Part shown: positions 25,670-32,712 of the stretch, piece by piece | Layout: every line of letters begins with the position of its first letter | How positions within the stretch are numbered: position 1 is the first letter of the stretch | Assembly (NCBI RefSeq): GCF_016458275.1 | Contig: NZ_JAEMHM010000007.1 | Span: forward strand, 1-64,000 | Length of the DNA: 64,000 nt | DNA from: Geomesophilobacter sediminis | GTDB lineage: Bacteria; Desulfobacterota; Desulfuromonadia; Geobacterales; Geobacteraceae | Direction: 5' to 3' | Made by a program: the position numbers and the translations under genes | Notes under the pieces: model-generated | Seen by the model: only the letters and a program-made list of their open reading frames with translations | Told to the model about the DNA's origin: nothing | Database searches by the model: none

Positions 25670-26242
25670 TCAGGTACCAACCAGGGATGAACCGATCTCC
25701 TTCATAGCGGCGTGCAGATCCTTTCTTTCGCGGGCCGGTTCGTTTCGCATTCCGGCCACCACATGCACCCCTTGTACGTCGAACTCCAGCAGCTCAAACA
25801 TGCGTTTCGTGTAATCGATATACACCTGGAACATGGCGGAATCAGGATTGCCCTGGGTGAAGACGAGAATCAGCTTCTTTTTCACGGCGCTTTCTTTGAA
25901 GTGCGGAGAGAAGCGCGGGGAGATTTGGGCGAACAGCCGATCGGTGAACATCTTCGCCTGGGCGCTCATCTGCCCCATGTAAATCGGCGAGCCAAGAATA
26001 AGGACGTCAGCCTCCTTTAGCGCGCCATAAAGCTTCTGCATGTCGTCGTTGATGACGCAACCCCGATCATGATCCCCCCTGTGACAGCCCAAACACCCGC
26101 CGCACGGTCTGATATCCAGATCGCTGAAATACCAGGATTGAGTTTGCGCGCCCTTTTCCTTCGCACCTTCGAGTATTTTGTCTATTGTCCACGCGGTATT
26201 GCCTTCTCGTCGCGGACTTCCGGTAAATCCGATGATTTTCAT
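25670..26242 (-). CDS. NADPH-dependent FMN reductase-type flavoprotein
   Basis: A 190-residue flavodoxin-like fold. The FMN-phosphate loop is GSPRREGNTA near residues 9-18, and ADVLILGSPIYMGQMSA is the second flavin contact. Between them CGGCLGCHRGDHDRGCV forms a cysteine motif like that of iron-sulfur flavoproteins, so it may carry a cluster or metal. The start is the second of two ATG codons, five bases after GAGGAG. A 5'-end duplicate with its upstream DNA occurs about 2.4 kb away. Confidence 0.85.
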   Translation of the reverse strand: MKIIGFTGSPRREGNTAWTIDKILEGAKEKGAQTQSWYFSDLDIRPCGGCLGCHRGDHDRGCVINDDMQKLYGALKEADVLILGSPIYMGQMSAQAKMFTDRLFAQISPRFSPHFKESAVKKKLILVFTQGNPDSAMFQVYIDYTKRMFELLEFDVQGVHVVAGMRNEPARERKDLHAAMKEIGSSLVGT

Positions 26243-26245
26243 CAT

Positions 26246-26380
26246 TTCTCCTCTATACGCAACGCAAGCTGATGGGAGCCCTACATCAAAGAGTGCCGTA
26301 GGTTACCACGTGCTACCGGCAATGTCACTTGGTCAAGTCACCTTGTTTATGGCATTCGGTTTGCCCCTGCAAAAATAAAC
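26246..26380. repeat. Upstream DNA duplicated near 28.6-28.74 kb
   Basis: CCCTACATCAAAGAGTGCC, TAGGTTACCACGTGCTACCG and CAATGTCACTT recur with few changes next to the truncated flavoprotein copy. Together with the coding part, the direct repeat is about 310 bp and flanks the PadR operon. Confidence 0.8.
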
Positions 26381-26521
26381 TTCCCGGTCCCGATGAACCT
26401 TGAAAGAGCAATTGGGTATGCAGGTAAGTACCGATCACGATAGGTTAGATGTCGCGATTCGGCCTTTTCCAACTCCTAGTGGGTCTGCAGCTTCAACCAG
26501 CTCTGCGTCGCGTAAGAGTGG

Positions 26522-26569
26522 TTGACATGCCTAAAAGCTTTAGGTATAAATATGCCTATCAACTTTAGG
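26522..26569 (+). promoter_or_regulatory. Near-consensus promoter with paired PadR-type operators
   Basis: TTGACA and TATAAA are spaced by exactly 17 bp. The spacer contains CCTAAAAGCTTTAGG and a second box CCTATCAACTTTAGG lies 25 bp downstream, over the transcription start. The two 15-mers share CCTA and CTTTAGG. The position fits repression by the PadR regulator encoded in this operon. Confidence 0.8.
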
Positions 26570-26581
26570 TATGGAGGGGGC

Positions 26582-27277
26582 ATGACAACGATGCTAAGGT
26601 ACGCGGCGATTGTTATCATGGCGGGGTTCTTGGCCGGCTGTGCCGGCCATTCCCAGCTGCAACGGGGTTGGATGGGGGGCGAGCTGGAAAATGCCCGGTC
26701 GGGGTGGCTCAAGCCGGACCCGTTCCAAGGAGATACCACTATCCCGGTATTGCCCGAGTCGGTGCGTCAGGCGCAAAGCGGCGCGGTGCTGGTGGTGCGG
26801 CTCGACGGAGAGACCCCGCTCGGCGCAGCCGGAATCGTGCCGGGTGACCTCATCACCCGCGTCGACGGGGTTTCGGTTACCGATGCGGCGGACCTTCGGG
26901 AAAAAATCGACCGGGTGGCCCCTGGCACCACGGTGCAGCTGTCGATATACCGGAAGGGGAGCGAACTGCAGCGGGAGGTGGTGGTTGGTCGGGAGACCTA
27001 CCGGAAAATCGGCACCCTCAGCATAGGGCTCCGGTTCTCCCCCGAGATCGACCTCAAGGCGAGTACCAATTTTTCCCTCTTTTCGCTGTTGAGCTTCCAC
27101 AACAACGACAAGCGGAAGAACCTGAATTCTCCTGATGTTGCCTACCTGAGCGATCTGTCCAAACCGGTGCCGGCGGAGAACCCGCTTTGGGAGGTGTGGC
27201 TGGGGATTGTCGGGGTGGGACGGCACGAATCAATTTTGAAACAGGAGACGGTAAAGGTGGCAAATGGCAAAATCTGA
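26582..27277 (+). CDS. PDZ-domain lipoprotein
   Basis: A 231-residue protein with a lipobox (AAIVIMAGFLAGC). A PDZ domain covers about residues 60-150: GAVLVVRLDGETPLGAAGI, PGDLITRVDGVSVTD and TTVQLSIYRKG. No protease domain is attached. The rest is a beta-rich tail (IGLRFSPEIDLKAS, PLWEVWLGIVG). The start is preferred because it has GGAGG four bases before and begins the signal peptide. The gene overlaps the next one (padR) by 14 bp and shares a repressible promoter with it. Confidence 0.85.
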   Translation: MTTMLRYAAIVIMAGFLAGCAGHSQLQRGWMGGELENARSGWLKPDPFQGDTTIPVLPESVRQAQSGAVLVVRLDGETPLGAAGIVPGDLITRVDGVSVTDAADLREKIDRVAPGTTVQLSIYRKGSELQREVVVGRETYRKIGTLSIGLRFSPEIDLKASTNFSLFSLLSFHNNDKRKNLNSPDVAYLSDLSKPVPAENPLWEVWLGIVGVGRHESILKQETVKVANGKI

Positions 27278-27614
27278 TAAGAAAAGAGGGGCGTCTTTCC
27301 TGAACGGGGTACCGAATCTGCTGATCCTCAAGCTCCTTTCGCGGCGGGAGATGTACGGTTATGAACTGGTGCGTTCGATCCAGCAGGCTTCCGGGGAGGC
27401 GCTCGTCTTCGCCGAGGGGTGCATCTATCCTTTGCTGCACGTCTTGGAGGAGGAAGGTTGCATCAGCAGCCGCGAGCAGGCGATCAACGGCCGCACCCGG
27501 CTCTATTACCTGCTCACCGGCAAGGGGGAGCAGCGGCTGGCGGAAATGGAACGGGAATGGGATCGCGTGCGACAGGGGGTGGTCCAGGCCCTGAACTGGG
27601 AGCCAGTGTCATGA
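27264..27614 (+). CDS. PadR-family transcriptional regulator
   Basis: A 116-residue winged-helix protein with the PadR signature: FLNGVPNLLILKLLSRREMYGYELVRSIQQ, then GCIYPLLHVLEEEGCISS and RTRLYYLLTGKGEQRL, with a dimerisation helix at the end. It overlaps the PDZ gene upstream and its stop overlaps the next start (ATGA), so the three genes are translationally coupled. The operators at the shared promoter are probable binding sites. PadR genes next to permease-prefix proteins are a common arrangement. Confidence 0.93.
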   Translation: MAKSDKKRGASFLNGVPNLLILKLLSRREMYGYELVRSIQQASGEALVFAEGCIYPLLHVLEEEGCISSREQAINGRTRLYYLLTGKGEQRLAEMEREWDRVRQGVVQALNWEPVS

Positions 27615-28342
27615 CGGCGGACGAACTGCAGCAAATGACCCGAACCCTGATCCGCAGGGGAGTCCCGGTAGCGCAGGCGCGGCGCCTGACCCGGGAGTTG
27701 GCCGCCCACGCCGAGGACATCGAGGAAGAGTTGCTCCTTTCCGGTGCCTCGCCCGAGGAGGCGCGCCGTAAGGCGAGGGTGCGGCTGGGGAATGCGGGAG
27801 AGCTTGTCGACACCTTCTGCCGCAGCTTCGCCGAGGCCTCCGTCTTCGGGAGGTTCCCGCTGCTCACGTTCGTGCTGTTGCCCGCGCTCTCCTTTGCCCT
27901 GATTCCGATTGGTACCATCGGGGTGGGCAAGCTTGGGAACTTGGTGCTCGACTACCTGCAACTGCATGGGATCACCTATTCCTATCTGCAGATCCAGGAT
28001 TTCGATCAGAGGTTTTTTCAGGCGTACACCGCGATTTTTTCGATACCGATGTCGCTTGTTTTCGTAACACTGTGCTCGCGACGAGTCCGGAGCATGAAGT
28101 GGGGCGCGGTTGCCGCGACGATGCTCTCGATCGGAGGAGCCTTGGCCGTGGCCAGCCTGAGCATCGCCCCCCCTTTGCGACCTGGCGCCTACGTTTCCGG
28201 CAACCTCTCCCTGGGTTTCGGTTTCTCCGGCACCTTGACCGGGGAGCAGTGGCTGCGGGCGGTGGTTCCGCTGCTGGTGTTTCTGCTGAGCTACGCCGGC
28301 AACATACGGCACGGCTATCTAGTGCGGGGGCGACGGTCCTGA
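27611..28342 (+). CDS. Permease-prefix/HAAS-type membrane protein
   Basis: A 243-residue protein. The N-terminus MTADELQQMTRTLIRRGVP, RLTRELAAHAEDIEEELL and GASPEEARRKARVRLGNAGELVDTF is the cytoplasmic 'permease prefix' or HAAS-type domain usually found in genes beside PadR. Four to five hydrophobic segments follow, beginning LLTFVLLPALSFALIPIG. No transporter domain is present. The ATG overlaps the padR stop (ATGA). The protein probably senses or modulates envelope state together with the PadR regulator. Confidence 0.82.
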   Translation: MTADELQQMTRTLIRRGVPVAQARRLTRELAAHAEDIEEELLLSGASPEEARRKARVRLGNAGELVDTFCRSFAEASVFGRFPLLTFVLLPALSFALIPIGTIGVGKLGNLVLDYLQLHGITYSYLQIQDFDQRFFQAYTAIFSIPMSLVFVTLCSRRVRSMKWGAVAATMLSIGGALAVASLSIAPPLRPGAYVSGNLSLGFGFSGTLTGEQWLRAVVPLLVFLLSYAGNIRHGYLVRGRRS

Positions 28343-28354
28343 GTGGGAAGGGAA

Positions 28355-28419
28355 GGGGGACATCCATGTAATTATGCGTTGCTAGCTGGGAAAAACGCAT
28401 AATTGCATGGGCGTCCCCC
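28355..28419. repeat. R8 palindromic repeat, left flank of the TIR island
   Basis: Arms GGGGGACATCCATGTAATTA and TAATTGCATGGGCGTCCCCC surround TGCGTTGCTAGCTGGGAAAAACGCA. A nearly identical copy in the same orientation lies 4.3 kb away. The repeat abruptly ends the copied flavoprotein gene. Confidence 0.88.
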
Positions 28420-28426
28420 TGTTTTG

Positions 28427-28608
28427 CCCCGATCATGGTCCCCCCTGTGACAGCCCAAACACCCGCCGCACGGTCTGATATCCAGATCGCTGAAATACCA
28501 GGATTGAGTTTGCGCGCCCTTTTCCTTCGCACCTTCGAGTATTTTGTCTATTGTCCACGCGGTATTGCCTTCCCGCCGCGGACTTCCGGTAAATCCGATG
28601 ATTTTCAT
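28427..28608 (-). pseudogene. 5' fragment of a duplicated flavoprotein gene
   Basis: The first roughly 60 codons (MKIIGFTGSPRREGNTA through GGCLGCHRGDHDRG) are almost identical to the intact flavoprotein gene, then the frame runs into an R8 repeat and stops. The promoter-side DNA is also copied. It is a nonfunctional remnant of a duplication. Confidence 0.9.
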
Positions 28609-28802
28609 CATTGCTCCTCTATCCGCAATGCACGCTCTTAGAGCCCTACATCAAAGAGTGCCATAGGTTAGCACGTGCTACAGGCAATGTCACTTTGCCA
28701 ATGGCATTCGGTTTAGGCACCGCAAAAAGGATGAGGAGGGAGTTTTGAGCCGGAATCGGCGGAGTATAAAACTTTCCCGATGCCCTCTGCGACGAATCTT
28801 AT

Positions 28803-29150
28803 TTATAACTCGCCGTAAAACAGAAGGTTAAGTGCAAGCCCCAGAAGAATGCAGGAGCCGCCCGCTGCTCCCAAAAGAAGGCAGATGTCGTAGCTTTTAT
28901 TCATTTCCTGCCATTTCTCCGGTGTTCGCGCAAAGTTAAGCTGAGGAAACTTCTGATCAAGCCTTAGATCATATTCTCCGGGGCCGACGTTACCGGCTCC
29001 CATCGCGGCCATCCCGCCAATGATGATGGTGAGGAAACCACCCCAGACAAGAACGGTGCCGAACCTCTCCGACCCTCCAACAGCGATAAAAGCCGATAGG
29101 ACCACCACAGCAGCATCGATATAAAGCATCCATTTGAGGAACTTTTTCAT
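28803..29150 (-). CDS. Small membrane protein
   Basis: A 115-residue protein with two N-terminal hydrophobic helices (YIDAAVVVLSAFIAVGG and VLVWGGFLTIIIGGMAAMGAG), a soluble loop (YDLRLDQKFPQLNFARTPEKW) and a C-terminal helix (LLLGAAGGSCILLGLALNLLFYG). No family was recognised. The RBS is weak. It lies downstream of the DUF4238 gene on the same strand, separated by a palindrome that may end the DUF4238 transcript. Confidence 0.65.
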   Translation of the reverse strand: MKKFLKWMLYIDAAVVVLSAFIAVGGSERFGTVLVWGGFLTIIIGGMAAMGAGNVGPGEYDLRLDQKFPQLNFARTPEKWQEMNKSYDICLLLGAAGGSCILLGLALNLLFYGEL

Positions 29151-29185
29151 GGTCAGTCCGAACTAGAGTTGAGCGACAACTTTCC

Positions 29186-29235
29186 GGGACCGGGTCTTGA
29201 CAATTGACTGCTATCAAATGTCAAGACCCGGTCCC
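29186..29235. repeat. Perfect 17-bp inverted repeat (R6)
   Basis: GGGACCGGGTCTTGACA and TGTCAAGACCCGGTCCC are perfect complements around a 16-bp loop (ATTGACTGCTATCAAA). No T run follows, so it is more likely a REP-type hairpin than a rho-independent terminator. Confidence 0.85.
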
Positions 29236-29255
29236 GATGCCCTCCAGATTCTTCG

Positions 29256-30245
29256 CTATACCTTTGACCGGAAGGGGTGGTCAATGACTTGGAAAGACCT
29301 TGCTGCACCAGCTTCAATGACCAGAGTCTGCTTTACGTTGCCGAAGCGCTTAGCGAGGTCGACGATCCACTCAGCTCTTTCCGAGGAAAAAATAGAATCG
29401 TTGGCCGCCGCAATGACCCTTGTATTCATCAGGTACCACTCTTCCACGGTAGCTGTCTTTATCATGAAGGATTCCTCAGCCCTGATGGCAGGCGAAATTA
29501 TCAGCATGAGACCTTTCGAAAGCGGGATAGTAAACTCCGTTGAAGGATGTGCCGGTCCAACATCGGAATACGGAGACCCTGCTGCCAAGCTGAATACGAC
29601 AGGGGTATCTGAGGTAACGAAATAATGCCCTTCGGGCGGTCGGTACAACAACCATCCCTTTTTCAGCATGGTGAGGGCGATGTCCTCGGCCATCTTTACC
29701 AGTGGTTCCAGGCTCGCGTACGAGTAAATGTGGGTCTTTATTACGTTGTTTATTCCTTGGTCTTCGATCAGTTTATGCAAAGGGGGCGGTGCAGTTGGCA
29801 ACTCTCCGCTATGATAAAGCTGCTGTAGAGAATGCTGCACCCACCACCCGTGGAGATCATTTACCGCATCCCGAAAAGAAGGACCTCTCGTAAGCAGTAA
29901 GGCAAGAAAAAACGCGAGATGTCCCTGCTGCTCTCCTCCGGGATCAGCGTACGGCATAGCGGAGGCGCCAATGATTTTATTGAGAGCAGCCATACCGACA
30001 CGTTCTACCTCGGAAAGGGAGTCTTCGAACCTGACGTGGTCGACGTCGCCGTTTTCCTCGATCTGGTAATAGTAGTAGTCTCTGGCACAGATACGATTGA
30101 CAGACGACGTGGTCTTTGAAAATTGAGCAGCGGGTTTGTCACACGACCAGACCAGCGACTTTTGGTTGGGGATGGTGAATTTCCTCAAATAGCCCTGCGG
30201 CACGTAGTGCTGATTTTTCTTCTCATTCCAGCGTTTGTTTCCCAT
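29256..30245 (-). CDS. DUF4238 family protein
   Basis: About 329 residues. The family signature is NQHYVPQGYLRKFTIPN near the N-terminus, followed by a helical middle and a C-terminal part with YFVTSDTPVVFS and a strand set ending SKGLMLIISPAI. DUF4238 proteins are common in accessory gene clusters and are of unknown biochemistry. An in-frame GTG five codons upstream is an alternative start. It follows the TIR gene by 36 bp on the same strand. GC content is well below that of the surrounding core genes. Confidence 0.82.
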   Translation of the reverse strand: MGNKRWNEKKNQHYVPQGYLRKFTIPNQKSLVWSCDKPAAQFSKTTSSVNRICARDYYYYQIEENGDVDHVRFEDSLSEVERVGMAALNKIIGASAMPYADPGGEQQGHLAFFLALLLTRGPSFRDAVNDLHGWWVQHSLQQLYHSGELPTAPPPLHKLIEDQGINNVIKTHIYSYASLEPLVKMAEDIALTMLKKGWLLYRPPEGHYFVTSDTPVVFSLAAGSPYSDVGPAHPSTEFTIPLSKGLMLIISPAIRAEESFMIKTATVEEWYLMNTRVIAAANDSIFSSERAEWIVDLAKRFGNVKQTLVIEAGAARSFQVIDHPFRSKV

Positions 30246-30281
30246 AGGCGTTGGACTCACAGCTGTGACGCTCTCATCTTG

Positions 30282-31058
30282 CTATATGAAAGAATCCCAT
30301 TTGCTTCTTCTGGGAGCGGAGAGGATAAATGGTTCTCCATCCTGGAACAATATCGTATTAGCCCCCTCGTTCACGACTTTGTAAGACCACCGTGAAGTCA
30401 CGATATCTTTCAGGTAGGTTTTAGTTGACCCGGTGGGGATGTTGAGTTGAGCGTCGACTGCGGCAAAGGTGACGGCTTTTAGTCGTTCTTCATGTTTCAA
30501 TTCGTTGAACCACGAAGTCAAAGAATTCTTGATGTCGTTTTCATCAAGGAGGCCAATAGAAGGCTGAGGCGCGGAATGACGTTCTGTCTTCGTCTCAATC
30601 TCCCCAAGTGCTCTCAGAAGGTCATCTATCATGTCAGGGTGCACTCTCGGTGTCCTCGGAAGTGCCAACATTCCAGCGATCCTTTCGACAAGTCGTTCGC
30701 AAAATTTTGCGTCTTCCAAGCCGATGGCCTGTAAGGCTGAAAGGGGTACCGGAAGATTCTGGACCAGGAGAGTGGAGTGGCATATGGGTATGACGGGAAT
30801 ACCCTTTACCCAACCGCAACCGGCTTCGAAATTGATCCATGGCCTGGCAACGGAACTGGGGCTGCACAGTATAAACAGCAACTGTGCGCCAACAAGGGAC
30901 TCTGTGATTTTGTCCAGCCACCTGTCGCCAAGCTGGATGCTCTTCGAGTCACTACTTACGAATACCTCGCAATTCCCGGTAAAAGTCGATTCAATCCAAT
31001 CCTTTAGCGTCATAGCCAAAGCTTTTTCTTCAGTTATATGGCTGATAAAAATCTTCAA
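30282..31058 (-). CDS. TIR-domain protein
   Basis: A 258-residue protein. Residues 1-130 form a TIR domain: KIFISHITEEKALAMTLKDW, EVFVSSDSKSIQLGDRW, ESLVGAQLLFILCSPSSVARP and INFEAGCGW. The Trp-x3-Glu pattern (W74, E78) marks the catalytic glutamate of NAD-cleaving TIRs, so NADase or cyclase activity is plausible. The C-terminal 110 residues contain a helical region that may act as sensor or effector-binding part (DENDIKNSLTSWFNELKHEE). The start is TTG overlapping the upstream stop codon, with AAGGAG before it. It is the central gene of the DUF2971-TIR-DUF4238 operon. Confidence 0.88.
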   Translation of the reverse strand: MKIFISHITEEKALAMTLKDWIESTFTGNCEVFVSSDSKSIQLGDRWLDKITESLVGAQLLFILCSPSSVARPWINFEAGCGWVKGIPVIPICHSTLLVQNLPVPLSALQAIGLEDAKFCERLVERIAGMLALPRTPRVHPDMIDDLLRALGEIETKTERHSAPQPSIGLLDENDIKNSLTSWFNELKHEERLKAVTFAAVDAQLNIPTGSTKTYLKDIVTSRWSYKVVNEGANTILFQDGEPFILSAPRRSKWDSFI

Positions 31059-31870
31059 ACCCCATCTCCTTGTTCCTTTTTTCCTATCGGTTCAATTTCA
31101 ACGCTATAGGAATTCAGCGACTTTTTTGCTTCGAAAATCAAAATCTTTGGCCATTTCCTCGAAACGACCTCACGTATAGTCAACCTATCTTTTTGCGGCA
31201 TACGACAACCAAAAATAACACCAAGGAGGGCGCCTTCTGGAATCGGATATAGACGGTCTCCTGGTTTGTCCGCCCGTGTCCTAGGGTCAACCAGCAACCT
31301 ATACTCGCTCTCGTACGCCCAGTGATCGGACTTGGTAAAGAGGAAGCTTTTTGCTATCCCGTTGAAATCCTGGCCTACAAATTCGCCGAATACGGGATAG
31401 GTAACACTGTATGTCACCTCCTGGCACAGAAAAACCTGCTGTAGAGGAGCCCTATCAAAGATAAGGCAGAAACCCTTGTGGCAACCACCGTAATGAGACC
31501 ACATCAGAATGTCATCGGGGTTCGAGGACAAGCAGGCAACTCCATAGCCCTCATTCAGCTTCGTCAAGATACGTCCCCAACTCTCCTGCTGGAGGGCATG
31601 AAATTCTTTCTCACGATGGGCACCTGACCGAATAATTGTGTCGATACGTTCCTTGCGATCTTCCGGGGAGAGGTCGGGATAACTTCGTATGGAAAATTTT
31701 TCAAGAAAGGTCCGCCAGTGGTCATCAGTGGCACCGTCGAAGCTGAACATGTTGTTGCCGTCGAAGGGGTCATTAAAACTGGCTGGGGAGGAAAAGTAGA
31801 GTTCTCCGTGGATGAGCTCTAGGAGGGCGTTCTGGTTGAAGGGCCGATAACGATAGAGGTATTGGGGCAT
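31055..31870 (-). CDS. DUF2971 family protein
   Basis: About 271 residues starting MPQYLYRYRPFNQNALLELI. LYFSSPASFNDPFDG, DDILMWSHYGGCHKGFCLIF and the C-terminal GALLGVIFGCRMPQ are the DUF2971 pattern. Biochemistry unknown; the family recurs in defence and toxin-like contexts. A longer frame adds 21 residues, but a TTACTA/TATATT promoter with 17-bp spacing lies in that stretch, favouring the shorter protein. It overlaps the TIR gene by four bases, a strong sign of functional coupling. Confidence 0.85.
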   Translation of the reverse strand: MPQYLYRYRPFNQNALLELIHGELYFSSPASFNDPFDGNNMFSFDGATDDHWRTFLEKFSIRSYPDLSPEDRKERIDTIIRSGAHREKEFHALQQESWGRILTKLNEGYGVACLSSNPDDILMWSHYGGCHKGFCLIFDRAPLQQVFLCQEVTYSVTYPVFGEFVGQDFNGIAKSFLFTKSDHWAYESEYRLLVDPRTRADKPGDRLYPIPEGALLGVIFGCRMPQKDRLTIREVVSRKWPKILIFEAKKSLNSYSVEIEPIGKKEQGDGV

Positions 31871-32101
31871 TCTGTACCGCCGTGAGTGAACTGGTGTTCG
31901 TGGGATGGTTGAGACGGTGCCAATATACATCACTCAGGGGGGCTTAGTAAGCTTTTTGGTGCTTTGGCGTTGCTACTCCGACATGTACGCTGAAAGACAA
32001 TAGGCCACGATCCATTAAAGAGCTTCAGGAGGGACTTTCCCCTCCCACGACGTTCCCCCAAAACGGCGAGAAAGTCCAAGTCACGTTGAACCAAGGCACC
32101 T
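31871..32101. other. Intergenic region upstream of the DUF2971 operon
   Basis: The nearest 60 bp carry a candidate promoter for the DUF2971 gene (TTACTA, 17 bp, TATATT). The remainder shows no gene, hairpin or recognised repeat. Confidence 0.4.
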
Positions 32102-32479
32102 TTAGCTCTCAGCGTATTTGTTAAAATCGACTCGATGATGTTCGAATACCTTATCTTTTTTTATCCAGTCATCAATGTCCTGAAAAGTGTAATGCCAATG
32201 ATGCTGAATATTCTCTATTGACTTTGAAAAAATTGTTTGTGCTGCACCTTGAGCTTTGCCAGCTTCCTGTACTCCAACCATAATTTCTCCTCGTTGTAAT
32301 GCCTCCAAGCATAGTTGAGCACAGCCGAGAGTGATAGATGCACGGTGATAATCACCCATCGCTTCTATTTTCAGATATTGCTTTAGGGTCCGGTTCTTCT
32401 TCGCTTCCCATATGGCTATAAACGTACTTACCGCTCCAAACAAGGTCCCAACAATTCCAACATAATCGGATATGTTCAT
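32102..32479 (-). CDS. Membrane-anchored hypothetical protein
   Basis: A 125-residue protein with one N-terminal membrane helix (YVGIVGTLFGAVSTFIAIWEA) followed by a cytosolic helical region (KKNRTLKQYLKIEAMGDYHRAS, then a WIKKDKVFEHHRVDF tail). Small single-helix proteins of this kind occur in defence islands. It lies in the low-GC island, 232 bp before the DUF2971 operon on the same strand. AGAGG lies about six bases before the ATG. Confidence 0.68.
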   Translation of the reverse strand: MNISDYVGIVGTLFGAVSTFIAIWEAKKNRTLKQYLKIEAMGDYHRASITLGCAQLCLEALQRGEIMVGVQEAGKAQGAAQTIFSKSIENIQHHWHYTFQDIDDWIKKDKVFEHHRVDFNKYAES

Positions 32480-32489
32480 ATCAAACCTC

Positions 32490-32625
32490 TTAATATCTAG
32501 AGCCGTATGTTTCTAACGCGGTTAAAGCAAGGGCTTCAATTATCTTCCGCCAGTTTCTGACCGTCTCATCCGGATTGAAAAGCGATTCGCTATAGATGTT
32601 GATTTTTTGGGGGAGGGAAGGGGAC
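32490..32625 (-). pseudogene. C-terminal fragment of a truncated gene
   Basis: A frame on the minus strand (INIYSESLFNPDETVRNWRKI through ALETYGSRY and a stop) reads like the end of a protein and stops 11 bp before the next gene. Its 5' side disappears into the R8 repeat, so the N-terminal part was lost when the repeat or a recombination event cut the gene. Confidence 0.5.
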
Positions 32626-32633
32626 GGAGGGAA

Positions 32634-32697
32634 GGGGACGCCCATGCAATTATGCGTTGCTACCTGGGAAAAACGCATAATTGCATGGGCGTCCCCC
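32634..32697. repeat. R8 palindromic repeat, right flank of the TIR island
   Basis: GGGGACGCCCATGCAATTA and TAATTGCATGGGCGTCCCCC surround TGCGTTGCTACCTGGGAAAAACGCA. It is the same orientation and almost the same sequence as the left-flank copy. Confidence 0.88.
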
Positions 32698-32712
32698 TTT
32701 TTTCACCCCAAT

